Part shown: positions 16,657-24,098 of the stretch, one piece after another | How the letters are laid out: every line of letters starts with the position of its first letter | How positions within the stretch are numbered: the stretch's first letter is position 1 | Assembly (NCBI GenBank): GCA_024637015.1 | Contig: JAGXGE010000004.1 | Location: 434,001-498,000 of the forward strand | Length of the DNA: 64,000 nucleotides | Direction: 5' to 3' | Source: Aequorivita sp. | GTDB taxonomy: Bacteria > Bacteroidota > Bacteroidia > Flavobacteriales > Flavobacteriaceae | Program-made: the position numbers and the translations under genes | The notes under the pieces: generated by a model | Database searches by the model: none | Told to the model about the DNA's origin: nothing | The model's input: the letters and a program-made list of their open reading frames with translations, nothing else

Positions 16657-17718
16657 ATGAGCAGAGAGGATAAAATAGTGGTCGGTATTTCCATTGGCGA
16701 CATTAACGGGATTGGAAGCGAAATAATTCTGAAAACGTTCGAAGATTCGCGCATGCTCGAATTTTGTACCCCTGTTATCTTTGCTTCGGTTAAGTTGATG
16801 TCTTTCTTCAAAAAACATTTTGAAGCAGATATTAATTTCCACGGAATTGATAAAATAGAAGATCTTATTCCGAAGAAAATTAACGTACTGAATGTTTGGA
16901 AAGAACACGTTGATGTTCTATTTGGTGAAGAAAACAAAACAGGAGGTGAATATGCAATAAAATCATTGAAAGCAGCTGTTGCGGCTTTAAAGGAAAATAA
17001 AATTGATGCTCTAGTTACTGCCCCAATTAATAAGTCAAATGTGCAATCTGAAAGTTTTAACTTTCCTGGCCACACAGACTATTTAGCTCAAGAATTGGAA
17101 GGAGAAAGTTTGATGCTTTTAATTTCTGAAAACTTACGGGTTGGGCTTTTAACGGACCACGTAGCCGTAAATGATATTGTAAAAAATATCACTCGAGAGC
17201 GAATCGACAAGAAAATAAATACGATTTATCATACACTAATTGAAGATTTCGGCATTGAAAAGCCCAAAGTTGCAGTTTTGGGAATCAATCCCCATACGGG
17301 TGATAATGGAGTTATTGGCGATGAAGACAACACACTTTTGCGCCCCGCATTAGATAATATTCGCAAAAATGGAAAAATGGTTTTCGGTCCTTATGCTGCT
17401 GACAGCTTTTTCGGATCTGGCAATTATAAAAATTTTGACGCCATTATCGCCTCTTATCACGATCAAGGTTTGGTGCCTTTTAAAACCCTTGCTTTTGGGA
17501 AAGGTGTAAACTTCACCGCTGGGCTCAACCGAATCCGAACCTCGCCAGATCACGGTACCGCGTTTGATTTGGCCGGAAAAAATGAGGCTAATTTTGAATC
17601 TTTCCGCGAAGCAGTTTTCAGTGCCGTTTCCATTTTTGAAACCCGTGAGGAATACAAGGAAATTTCGAAAAATCCACTCCAAACTTCTCGCAAAAGAAGC
17701 TTCTCAAAAAAGAAATAG
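16657..17718 (+). CDS. pdxA: 4-hydroxythreonine-4-phosphate dehydrogenase
   Basis: NAD-dependent enzyme of the DXP-dependent pyridoxal 5'-phosphate pathway. The 353-residue product shows GISIGDINGIGSEI at the N-terminus, TAPINK, the metal/substrate segment FPGHTDYLA, GINPHTGDNG, and the closing SYHDQGLVPFK and RTSPDHGTAFDLAGK motifs. These include the three metal-binding positions (His in FPGHTD and PHTG, and the SYHD/SPDH region) expected for the dimeric enzyme. It is the first gene rightwards of the ribE/pdxA divergent pair; the next gene, DUF177, has its own promoter 30 bp downstream. Confidence 0.95.
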   Translation: MSREDKIVVGISIGDINGIGSEIILKTFEDSRMLEFCTPVIFASVKLMSFFKKHFEADINFHGIDKIEDLIPKKINVLNVWKEHVDVLFGEENKTGGEYAIKSLKAAVAALKENKIDALVTAPINKSNVQSESFNFPGHTDYLAQELEGESLMLLISENLRVGLLTDHVAVNDIVKNITRERIDKKINTIYHTLIEDFGIEKPKVAVLGINPHTGDNGVIGDEDNTLLRPALDNIRKNGKMVFGPYAADSFFGSGNYKNFDAIIASYHDQGLVPFKTLAFGKGVNFTAGLNRIRTSPDHGTAFDLAGKNEANFESFREAVFSAVSIFETREEYKEISKNPLQTSRKRSFSKKK

Positions 17719-17727
17719 AAAAACTAA

Positions 17728-17755
17728 TTGCTATTCAAATAATTTTTTATCTTTG
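17728..17755 (+). promoter_or_regulatory. Canonical promoter of the DUF177-rpmF unit
   Basis: TTG (17728-17730), 17-bp spacer, TATCTTTG (17748-17755). Both boxes match the Bacteroidota consensus. Transcription would begin near 17762, about 38 nt before the ATG at 17800. Confidence 0.65.
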
Positions 17756-17799
17756 CACCCGCCTTATCCGTAAGGTTAAGGTCTTAAATAGGTGTGAAA

Positions 17800-18345
17800 A
17801 TGAAGGATTTGAAAGAGTTTACCATCCCTTTCGTAGGGCTGAAATTAGGCAAACACCAGTTTAACTTTGAATTAAAAAAAGCGTTCTTTGAGCATTTTGA
17901 GTATGACGAATTTAATGACGCTGCCATTAATCTCGATGTACTGCTGGAAAAAATGAGCACATTGCTAGAGTTCACATTAACATTTAATGGAACTGTAAAT
18001 GTTGCTTGCGACACAACAAATGAGCCCTTTGATCAAGATATATCGGGAACGTATCGTTTTGTAGTAAAATTCGGTGAGGAGTATAATGATGAAAATGAAG
18101 ATTTGCTCATTTTACCCCACGGAAGTTATGAAGTGAATATTCAGCAATATATTTATGAATCTATCGTATTGGCTATGCCTTCACGAAGAATTCATCCCGG
18201 AGTAAAAGACGGTACATTAAAAAGTGACATACTCGACAAACTTGAAGAACTAAGTCCAAAAGCGATAGATGAAGAAGAAGCGCCCGAAGACGATAAAACA
18301 GATCCCCGATGGGATTCATTAAAAAAACTATTAACGGATAAATAA
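17800..18345 (+). CDS. DUF177 (YceD-like) protein
   Basis: About 181 residues of the YceD/DUF177 family, which is linked to 23S rRNA accumulation and nearly always precedes rpmF. The core segment FTLTFNGTVNVACDTTNEPFDQDISGTYRFVVKFGEE corresponds to the family's CxRCL-EPF zinc-like motif, but only the first cysteine remains (CDTTNEPF). The C-terminus is acidic, ending in the DPRWDSLKKLL motif shared with other bacteria. ATG at 17800 is preferred to the GTG six bases upstream. It is followed by rpmF with a 9-bp gap, so the two are co-transcribed. Confidence 0.87.
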   Translation: MKDLKEFTIPFVGLKLGKHQFNFELKKAFFEHFEYDEFNDAAINLDVLLEKMSTLLEFTLTFNGTVNVACDTTNEPFDQDISGTYRFVVKFGEEYNDENEDLLILPHGSYEVNIQQYIYESIVLAMPSRRIHPGVKDGTLKSDILDKLEELSPKAIDEEEAPEDDKTDPRWDSLKKLLTDK

Positions 18346-18354
18346 TAAATAGCA

Positions 18355-18552
18355 ATGGCACATCCAAAGAGAAAAATCTCGAAAACCAGAAGAGATAAGA
18401 GAAGAACGCATTACAAAGCTACTGCCCCTACAATCGCAATAGATCCAACAACGGGTGAGTCGCATCTTTTTCACAGAGCACACTGGCATGAAGGTAAAAT
18501 GTATTACCGTGGTCAAGTTGTGATTGATGCTACTGAGCAAGTAGAAGCATAA
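18355..18552 (+). CDS. rpmF: 50S ribosomal protein L32, cysteine-free form
   Basis: The 65-residue ribosomal protein begins with the universal [21 protein letters not shown]. In many bacteria residues 30-45 hold a CxxC...CxxC zinc ribbon; here this region ([22 protein letters not shown]) contains no cysteine at all, so it is a zinc-independent form. The upstream DUF177 protein has also lost one of its cysteines. A strong terminator follows 18 bp after the stop. Confidence 0.95.
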   Translation: MAHPKRKISKTRRDKRRTHYKATAPTIAIDPTTGESHLFHRAHWHEGKMYYRGQVVIDATEQVEA

Positions 18553-18570
18553 TCGTATATATTTTAATGC

Positions 18571-18602
18571 AAAACTCTCACAGCAACGTGAGGGTTTTTT
18601 TG
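18571..18602 (+). terminator. Rho-independent terminator after rpmF
   Basis: Stem AAAACTCTCAC/GTGAGGGTTTT (one G-T pair in the centre) with a 6-nt loop AGCAAC, followed by TTTTTTTG. Confidence 0.85.
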
Positions 18603-18607
18603 TTTTT

Positions 18608-18615
18608 TAACTTTG
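18608..18615 (+). promoter_or_regulatory. Possible -7 element for fabH-accB-accC
   Basis: TAACTTTG, a perfect TAnnTTTG, just after the rpmF terminator. It would give a 5' leader of about 100 nt before fabH. No clear -33 box is seen, and the 18616-18723 leader is AT-rich without a convincing structure. Confidence 0.35.
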
Positions 18616-18723
18616 AAAAAATTCAAAAACAACTTAATTAGTGCCGAATTTCAAGTAAAATTTAGTAATTTTCACTCTTTTTAAAAGATTTTTGGTCTTT
18701 TTTGTGAATTTTAATTCAGCTTT

Positions 18724-19722
18724 ATGAATAATATCACGGCAGCTATTACCGCTGTAGGGAGTTACGTGCCAGATTACATTCTCTCCAACAAAATTTTGGA
18801 AACAATGGTAGATACCAATGATGAATGGATCACCAGTAGAACTGGAATTAAGGAGCGAAGAATATTAAAAGATAAAGACAAAGGCACTTCCTATCTTGCC
18901 ATTCAAGCGGCAAAAGACCTTCTTCAAAAAAGCAATACAGATCCTACCGAAATTGATATAGTTATTATGGCAACCGCAACGCCAGATATGCCCGTTGCGG
19001 CAACCGGAGTTTATGTTGCTACACAGATTGGTGCCGTAAACGCTTTTTCATTTGATTTGGTGGCAGCCTGTTCCAGCTTTCTTTTCGGAATGTCAACCGC
19101 AGCCCGTTATATTGAATCTGGAAAATATAAAAAAGTTCTTCTTATTGGCGCAGATAAAATGTCGTCAATTATCGACTATACTGACAGAACCACCTGCATT
19201 ATTTTTGGTGATGGAGGCGGCGCTGTTTTATTTGAGCCAAATACCGAAGGCTTTGGCGTAAAAGATGAATATTTACGTACCGACGGTGGTGGAAGACCTT
19301 TCTTAAAAATTGATGCAGGTGGATCATTACTCCCAGCATCTATTGAAACAGTAAACAATAAACAACACTACGTTTTTCAGGAAGGGAAAACGGTCTTTAA
19401 ATTTGCAGTTTCCAATATGGCAGATGTTTGCGAAAAAGTGATGAAGCGAAACCATTTAACAAGTGAAGATATAGATTGGCTCGTGCCCCATCAAGCAAAC
19501 AAAAGGATTATTGATGCAGCAGCTTCGCGAATGAAACTTCCCGATGAAAAAGTAATGATCAACATTCACAAATATGGGAATACTACTTCTGCAACCTTGC
19601 CATTGTGTTTGGCCGATTACGAAAAACAACTTAAAAAAGGAGATAACTTGATATTTGCTTCCTTCGGAGGAGGCTTCACTTGGGGCGCCGTTTACTTGAA
19701 ATGGGCCTACGATTCAAAATAA
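18724..19722 (+). CDS. fabH: Beta-ketoacyl-ACP synthase III
   Basis: Starts each round of fatty acid synthesis by condensing an acyl-CoA with malonyl-ACP. The 332-residue protein has the complete Cys-His-Asn triad: C116 in DLVAACSSFL, H256 in LVPHQANKRI and N286 in HKYGNTTSA. The N-terminus NDEWITSRTGIKERR is diagnostic. In many bacteria plsX sits between rpmF and fabH; here rpmF is followed directly by a terminator and then fabH. The stop is 35 bp before accB, so the three lipid genes probably share one transcript. Branched-chain or straight primer preference cannot be read from sequence. Confidence 0.95.
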   Translation: MNNITAAITAVGSYVPDYILSNKILETMVDTNDEWITSRTGIKERRILKDKDKGTSYLAIQAAKDLLQKSNTDPTEIDIVIMATATPDMPVAATGVYVATQIGAVNAFSFDLVAACSSFLFGMSTAARYIESGKYKKVLLIGADKMSSIIDYTDRTTCIIFGDGGGAVLFEPNTEGFGVKDEYLRTDGGGRPFLKIDAGGSLLPASIETVNNKQHYVFQEGKTVFKFAVSNMADVCEKVMKRNHLTSEDIDWLVPHQANKRIIDAAASRMKLPDEKVMINIHKYGNTTSATLPLCLADYEKQLKKGDNLIFASFGGGFTWGAVYLKWAYDSK

Positions 19723-19757
19723 TTTTTTAACCAACTCAAAAAATTAATACGTGTAAT

Positions 19758-20249
19758 ATGGATTTAAAAGACATTCAAAACTTGATCAAGTTTGTGGCAA
19801 AAAGTGGCGCCAGCGAAGTAAAACTTGAAATGGAAGACATAAAGATCACCATCAGAACAGGTTCTGAAGATGGTAGAGGCGAAACAACATACATTCAGCA
19901 AATACCTGCAATGTCACAACCGCAGATGCAAATGCAGCCTCAGGCTTCTGGGACACAACAACAAAGTGCCCCTTCAACTGAAACCCCAGCAGAAGCAGCG
20001 GATTCTAAATTGATAACTATCAAGTCACCAATCATTGGTACTTTTTACAGAAAATCCTCCCCAGACAAACCTGTTTTTGTTGAAGTTGGAGACAATATAA
20101 ATACTGGCGATGTGCTTTGTGTTATTGAAGCAATGAAACTTTTCAACGAAATTGAAAGTGAAGTTTCCGGAAAAATTGTAAAAGTTTTGGTTGACGATTC
20201 TTCTCCTGTAGAATTTGACCAACCTTTATTTTTAGTAGATCCATCTTAA
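19758..20249 (+). CDS. accB: Biotin carboxyl carrier protein of acetyl-CoA carboxylase
   Basis: The 163-residue carrier has an N-terminal helix (MDLKDIQNLIKFVAKSGASEVKLE), a Gln/Pro/Ala-rich flexible linker (about 55-80, QMQMQPQASGTQQQSAPS), and a C-terminal biotinyl domain with the biotin attachment site VIEAMK (Lys127). The domain starts with SPIIGTFYRKSSPDKP, including the thumb region typical of acetyl-CoA carboxylase BCCP. It works with accC next door, the usual pairing. The carboxyltransferase genes accA and accD are not in this window. Confidence 0.95.
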   Translation: MDLKDIQNLIKFVAKSGASEVKLEMEDIKITIRTGSEDGRGETTYIQQIPAMSQPQMQMQPQASGTQQQSAPSTETPAEAADSKLITIKSPIIGTFYRKSSPDKPVFVEVGDNINTGDVLCVIEAMKLFNEIESEVSGKIVKVLVDDSSPVEFDQPLFLVDPS

Positions 20250-20252
20250 TAT

Positions 20253-20317
20253 AAATCCCAAATAACAAATCTCAAAATCCAAAATTTTGGAGTTTGAAAT
20301 TTGCTTTTTGATATTTC
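20253..20317. repeat. Imperfect palindrome with 7-nt period between accB and accC
   Basis: Two arms of about 32 bp meet at a perfect 14-bp core TCCAAAATTTTGGA (20278-20291). The left arm reads as heptads AAATCCC, AAATAAC, AAATCTC, AAAATCC; the right arm as TGGAGTT, TGAAATT, TGCTTTT, TGATATT. It could form a long hairpin in the accB-accC mRNA and cause differential expression, but it has no T-tract and is not a simple terminator. Confidence 0.72.
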
Positions 20318-20326
20318 AGAAAAGTT

Positions 20327-21679
20327 ATGTTTAAAAAGATATTAATTGCAAATAGGGGCGAAATAGCACTACGAGTTATACGTACCTGCAAAGAGATGGG
20401 CATTAAAACTGTTGCCGTTTATTCAACAGCAGATGCAGAAAGTCTTCACGTTCGCTTTGCAGATGAGGCCGTTTGTATTGGACCTCCGCCAAGCAACTTG
20501 AGCTACCTAAAAATGTCAAACATTATTGCCGCTGCAGAAATCACCAATGCAGACGCGATTCACCCAGGCTACGGATTTCTTTCCGAAAATGCAAAATTTT
20601 CAAAAATTTGTCAAGAACACGGTATAAAATTTATTGGTGCTTCTCCTGAAATGATTGAGCGCATGGGCGATAAAGCAACTGCAAAAACCACAATGAGGGC
20701 CGCTGGAGTACCAACCGTTCCTGGAAGCGAAGGCATTATAGAATCTTACGAAAAATGTGAAAAGCTGGCTGAAGAAGTTGGTTATCCCGTAATGTTGAAA
20801 GCCACCGCAGGTGGTGGAGGAAAGGGCATGCGTGCCGTTTGGAAAAAAGACGAACTTAAAAAAGCATGGGAAAGCGCCCGTCAAGAGGCTTCCGCAGCCT
20901 TCGGAAACGATGGAATGTATATGGAAAAACTCATTGAGGAGCCACGCCATATTGAAATCCAAGTCGTCGGCGACAGCACTGGGAGAGCATGCCATTTAAG
21001 TGAACGCGACTGTTCCATTCAACGGCGCCATCAAAAGCTTACGGAAGAAACACCAAGCCCCTTTATGACGAAAAAACTCCGTAACGATATGGGGCTAGCT
21101 GCTGTAAAAGCGGCTGAATTCATAAAATACGAAGGCGCTGGTACCATCGAATTTTTGGTGGACAAACACCGAAACTTCTACTTTATGGAAATGAATACGC
21201 GTATTCAGGTGGAGCATCCAATTACCGAGCAAGTAATTGATTACGATCTTATACGCGAGCAGATTTTGGTTGCGGCCGGAGTTCCTATTTCAGGGAAAAA
21301 TTACACACCACAACTGCACGCCATAGAATGCAGAATAAACGCAGAAGACCCTTATAACGACTTCCGCCCTTCACCAGGTAAAATTACCGTTTTGCACGCA
21401 CCTGGAGGACATGGAGTTCGGTTGGACACTCATGTGTACGCAGGCTATACCATTCCGCCAAACTACGATTCTATGATTGCGAAGTTAATTACAACTGCAC
21501 AAACGCGCGAAGAAGCCATCAGCAAAATGAAACGAGCTTTGGACGAATTTGTAATAGAAGGTATAAAAACAACAATCCCTTTTCACCGCCAGTTGATGGA
21601 CGAGCCGGATTATGCGGCCGGAAATTACACCACGGCATTTATGAATACCTTTAAAATGAATGAACCTGAAGAGGAGTAA
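20327..21679 (+). CDS. accC: Biotin carboxylase subunit of acetyl-CoA carboxylase
   Basis: ATP-dependent carboxylation of biotin on AccB. The 450-residue protein has the biotin-carboxylase N-domain ([21 protein letters not shown]), the ATP-grasp glycine loop [11 protein letters not shown], the second signature [28 protein letters not shown] with its metal-binding glutamates, and the C-terminal RINAEDP...PSPGKI motif. Length is normal for a stand-alone bacterial AccC. It is separated from accB by 77 bp holding the 7-nt-period palindrome and is followed by a terminator, closing the operon. Confidence 0.97.
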   Translation: MFKKILIANRGEIALRVIRTCKEMGIKTVAVYSTADAESLHVRFADEAVCIGPPPSNLSYLKMSNIIAAAEITNADAIHPGYGFLSENAKFSKICQEHGIKFIGASPEMIERMGDKATAKTTMRAAGVPTVPGSEGIIESYEKCEKLAEEVGYPVMLKATAGGGGKGMRAVWKKDELKKAWESARQEASAAFGNDGMYMEKLIEEPRHIEIQVVGDSTGRACHLSERDCSIQRRHQKLTEETPSPFMTKKLRNDMGLAAVKAAEFIKYEGAGTIEFLVDKHRNFYFMEMNTRIQVEHPITEQVIDYDLIREQILVAAGVPISGKNYTPQLHAIECRINAEDPYNDFRPSPGKITVLHAPGGHGVRLDTHVYAGYTIPPNYDSMIAKLITTAQTREEAISKMKRALDEFVIEGIKTTIPFHRQLMDEPDYAAGNYTTAFMNTFKMNEPEEE

Positions 21680-21702
21680 AATTTTCAAATTTTAAATATT
21701 AG

Positions 21703-21747
21703 GCACCAAATTCCAAAGAATAATTTAATGGAACTTGGTGCTTTTTT
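21703..21747 (+). terminator. Rho-independent terminator after accC
   Basis: GCACCAA (21703) pairs with TTGGTGC (21735), with an inner TTCC/GGAA stem; TTTTTTG follows immediately. Confidence 0.8.
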
Positions 21748-21787
21748 GATTTAGGAATTTATATATTGACTTGTTATATAGTTTACA

Positions 21788-22927
21788 ATGAATTTAAGTT
21801 TTTGGGAACATAAAACCTGGCTTTCAAACATCGATTTTGCTGTGATTGGCAGCGGAATCGTTGGATTAAACTGTGCTCTTTCACTTCGGGAAAAACACCC
21901 AAGAAGTAAAATTGTGGTTTTTGAGCGAGGTATGCTTCCCAGCGGAGCTAGTACCAAAAATGCTGGATTTGCGTGCTTTGGAAGTATTTCTGAAATATTG
22001 GAAGATTTAAAAAACCATTCCGAAGAAGAAGTGATCCAGCTTGTGAAAAGCAGAGTTGAAGGTTTAAAATTACTTCGAAATACTTTGGGAGATCAGCAAC
22101 TTGATTACAAAGAATACGGTGGCTACGAACTTTTCACAAATGAAGATTACGAACTATTTGAAACCTGTAAATCAAAGATTAAATATGTAAATGAATTGCT
22201 GAAACCTGTTTTCAATGCTGCGGTTTTTTCAGAAAAAGAGAATCATTTCGGCTTTAAAAACATTCAACCAAAGCTTATTTACAGCAAATTTGAAGGTCAA
22301 ATTGACACTGGAAAAATGATGCTCGGTCTTATCCAAAAAACTTCGGAAGAAAACATTTTGATATTGAATTCTTCAGAAATCACAAATATTTCTGACGATG
22401 GTAAATCTGTTTCACTCCAACTAAATTCATCGGAAACAGTTCGACAAGCTCAGTGTGACATATCTGTAAAAAAAGTTTTTATAGCCACAAATGGTTTTGC
22501 GAAGCAATTTTTAAGTGAAGATATAAAGCCTGCGAGAGCGCAAGTTTTAGTTACCAAACCTATTAAAAACCTTCATATAAAAGGAACATTTCATCTTGAC
22601 AAAGGATATTATTATTTCAGAAATATTGAAAATAGAATTCTATTTGGTGGCGGACGAAACCTCAATTTTAAAGCTGAAGAAACCACAGAAATGGAACTGA
22701 CACAATTAGTTCAAAACAAGTTGGAGGAATTACTTAAAACCGTAATTTTACCAAACCAATCTTTTGAAATCGACCAACGTTGGAGTGGTATTATGGGAAT
22801 GGGAAATCAGAAAAAACCAATTCTAAAAGCAGTGTCAAAAAACATTTTTTGTGGGGTCAGATTAGGTGGGATGGGCGTTGCCATTGGCAGTTCCATCGGG
22901 AAACAATTAGCTTGTTTGTATGATTAA
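21788..22927 (+). CDS. FAD-dependent oxidoreductase (DAO family)
   Basis: A 379-residue flavoenzyme of the D-amino-acid/glycine oxidase superfamily. The Rossmann motif G21-S-G-I-V-G26 is followed by the ribose-binding acid in VVFERG, and the far C-terminal FAD strand reads FCGVRLGGMGVAIGSSIG. Substrate is unknown. Around residues 217-226 the codons contain a REP-like DNA word (22436-22460), giving the polar stretch TVRQAQCDIS inserted between two otherwise plausible strands. The stop overlaps the mtgA start by 8 nt, so the genes are translationally coupled, although no functional link is obvious. Confidence 0.82.
   Translation: MNLSFWEHKTWLSNIDFAVIGSGIVGLNCALSLREKHPRSKIVVFERGMLPSGASTKNAGFACFGSISEILEDLKNHSEEEVIQLVKSRVEGLKLLRNTLGDQQLDYKEYGGYELFTNEDYELFETCKSKIKYVNELLKPVFNAAVFSEKENHFGFKNIQPKLIYSKFEGQIDTGKMMLGLIQKTSEENILILNSSEITNISDDGKSVSLQLNSSETVRQAQCDISVKKVFIATNGFAKQFLSEDIKPARAQVLVTKPIKNLHIKGTFHLDKGYYYFRNIENRILFGGGRNLNFKAEETTEMELTQLVQNKLEELLKTVILPNQSFEIDQRWSGIMGMGNQKKPILKAVSKNIFCGVRLGGMGVAIGSSIGKQLACLYD
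22436..22460. repeat. REP-like word inside a coding sequence
   Basis: The 25-bp segment contains TTCGACAAGCTCAGTGTGAC. I recognise this as similar to a dispersed repeat common in intergenic DNA of Bacteroidota (TTCGAC-AAGCTC-AGTGTGAC type). Here it sits in frame within the FAD oxidoreductase gene and is translated. Recognition is from memory, not from a search. Confidence 0.5.
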
Positions 22928-23633
22928 AAAACTATTCAAATTTTTTTTAAAACTTTTTCTTTGGTTTATTGGCCTCACAGTACTTTGGGTGCTTATATAT
23001 AAATTTGTTCCCGTTCCTTATACGCCATTGATGGCAATCCGCTCAATTGAAGGAGATGAAAAACACGAAACCCGTCACGATTGGGTTCCAATTGAAGAAA
23101 TTTCTCCGTATTTACAATTAGCGGTTATATGTGCCGAAGACCAAACTTTTTTAAGCCATAGTGGTTTTGATCGAGAAGCCATAGAAAAGGCTTTGGAAAA
23201 TAACGAAAAAGGAAAGAAACTCCGGGGGGGAAGTACAATTTCACAACAAACCGCTAAAAATGCTTTTTTATGGCCAGGCCGAACTTGGCTTCGAAAGGGA
23301 ATGGAAGCGTATTTCACTTTATTGATTGAAACACTTTGGAGCAAAGAACGCATTTTAGAAGTTTATTTAAATAGTGTTGAAATGGGCGATGGCGTTTTTG
23401 GTGCGGAAGCCGCTTCACAATATTGGTTTAAGAAATCTGCAAAGAATTTACGGGCTGAAAATGCTGCTGCTATTGCAGCAATTTTGCCCAGTCCACAGCG
23501 CTATAAAGCCAATCCGCCAGGACCTTATATTGCACGACGCACACAATGGATTGTTCGGCAAATGCGTTATTACGGACCCTTTAAATTGGAAAAGCAAGAG
23601 CCAAAAGAAGTTAAAAAGAAAAAGAAAAAATGA
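22920..23633 (+). CDS. mtgA: Monofunctional peptidoglycan glycosyltransferase
   Basis: Polymerises lipid II into glycan strands at the inner membrane; it has no transpeptidase domain. The 237-residue protein has one N-terminal membrane helix (about 8-28), then the GT51 motifs: E73-D-Q-T-F (catalytic Glu), GGSTISQQTAKN (103-114), KERILEVYLNSVEMGDGVFG, and PSPQRYKANPP. The C-terminus is lysine-rich. It overlaps the upstream flavoenzyme by 8 nt and the downstream GreA-like gene by 4 nt (ATGA). A second GT51 enzyme, pbpC, lies at 58124. Confidence 0.95.
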   Translation: MIKKLFKFFLKLFLWFIGLTVLWVLIYKFVPVPYTPLMAIRSIEGDEKHETRHDWVPIEEISPYLQLAVICAEDQTFLSHSGFDREAIEKALENNEKGKKLRGGSTISQQTAKNAFLWPGRTWLRKGMEAYFTLLIETLWSKERILEVYLNSVEMGDGVFGAEAASQYWFKKSAKNLRAENAAAIAAILPSPQRYKANPPGPYIARRTQWIVRQMRYYGPFKLEKQEPKEVKKKKKK

Positions 23634-24088
23634 CCGCAGTAGAACTTAAAACCGAATTGCTGCAACACTGTCAAAAACAGGTTGACAACCGTTATTCCAA
23701 AATTAAACAGACCATTACTGGTATTGAGGAATCTTTGCTGGAAGAGTCTAAAAGTAGTAGTGGTGACAAGCACGAAACTGGCCGTGCTATGCTTCAGATT
23801 GACCGTGAAAATGCTGGAAAGCAATTGCAGGAAATAGAAAAAATAGTACCACTTCTCAAAAAAATTGATGTGAAAGCAACTTCAGATTATGCACGCTTGG
23901 GGAGTTTGGTCTATACAGATAGATTCACCTACTTCATTAGCCTTTCCGTTGGCACGATTCCTATTGGGAAAACGGACTATCTCTGCGTTGCTTTAAATTC
24001 ACCCGTGGGGTTGCTTATTTCTGGGAAGAAAAAGGGCGATGAGTTCAATCTAAACGGAAATATTTATAAAATCACGAGCGTAAAATAA
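23630..24088 (+). CDS. GreA/GreB-like small protein (coiled coil plus FKBP-like tail)
   Basis: A 152-residue protein. Residues 1-80 are charged and helical, likely an antiparallel coiled coil, and the C-terminal half ends with IGKTDYLCVALNSPVGLLISGKKKGDEFNLNGNIYKITSV. The SPVGxLxxGKKxGDEF pattern resembles the C-terminal domain of transcript-cleavage factors GreA/GreB and Rnk. The acidic tip (ESSGDKHETG) could be positioned for the RNA polymerase secondary channel. Related flavobacterial proteins often carry the misleading name 3-oxoacyl-ACP synthase. It overlaps mtgA by 4 nt. The assignment is by fold pattern only. Confidence 0.6.
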   Translation: MTAVELKTELLQHCQKQVDNRYSKIKQTITGIEESLLEESKSSSGDKHETGRAMLQIDRENAGKQLQEIEKIVPLLKKIDVKATSDYARLGSLVYTDRFTYFISLSVGTIPIGKTDYLCVALNSPVGLLISGKKKGDEFNLNGNIYKITSVK

Positions 24089-24098
24089 GCCAAAAATT

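Noticed and set aside
17794-17799. GTG start for DUF177 two codons before the ATG
   Set aside because: ATG at 17800 is stronger and the additional residues add nothing conserved.
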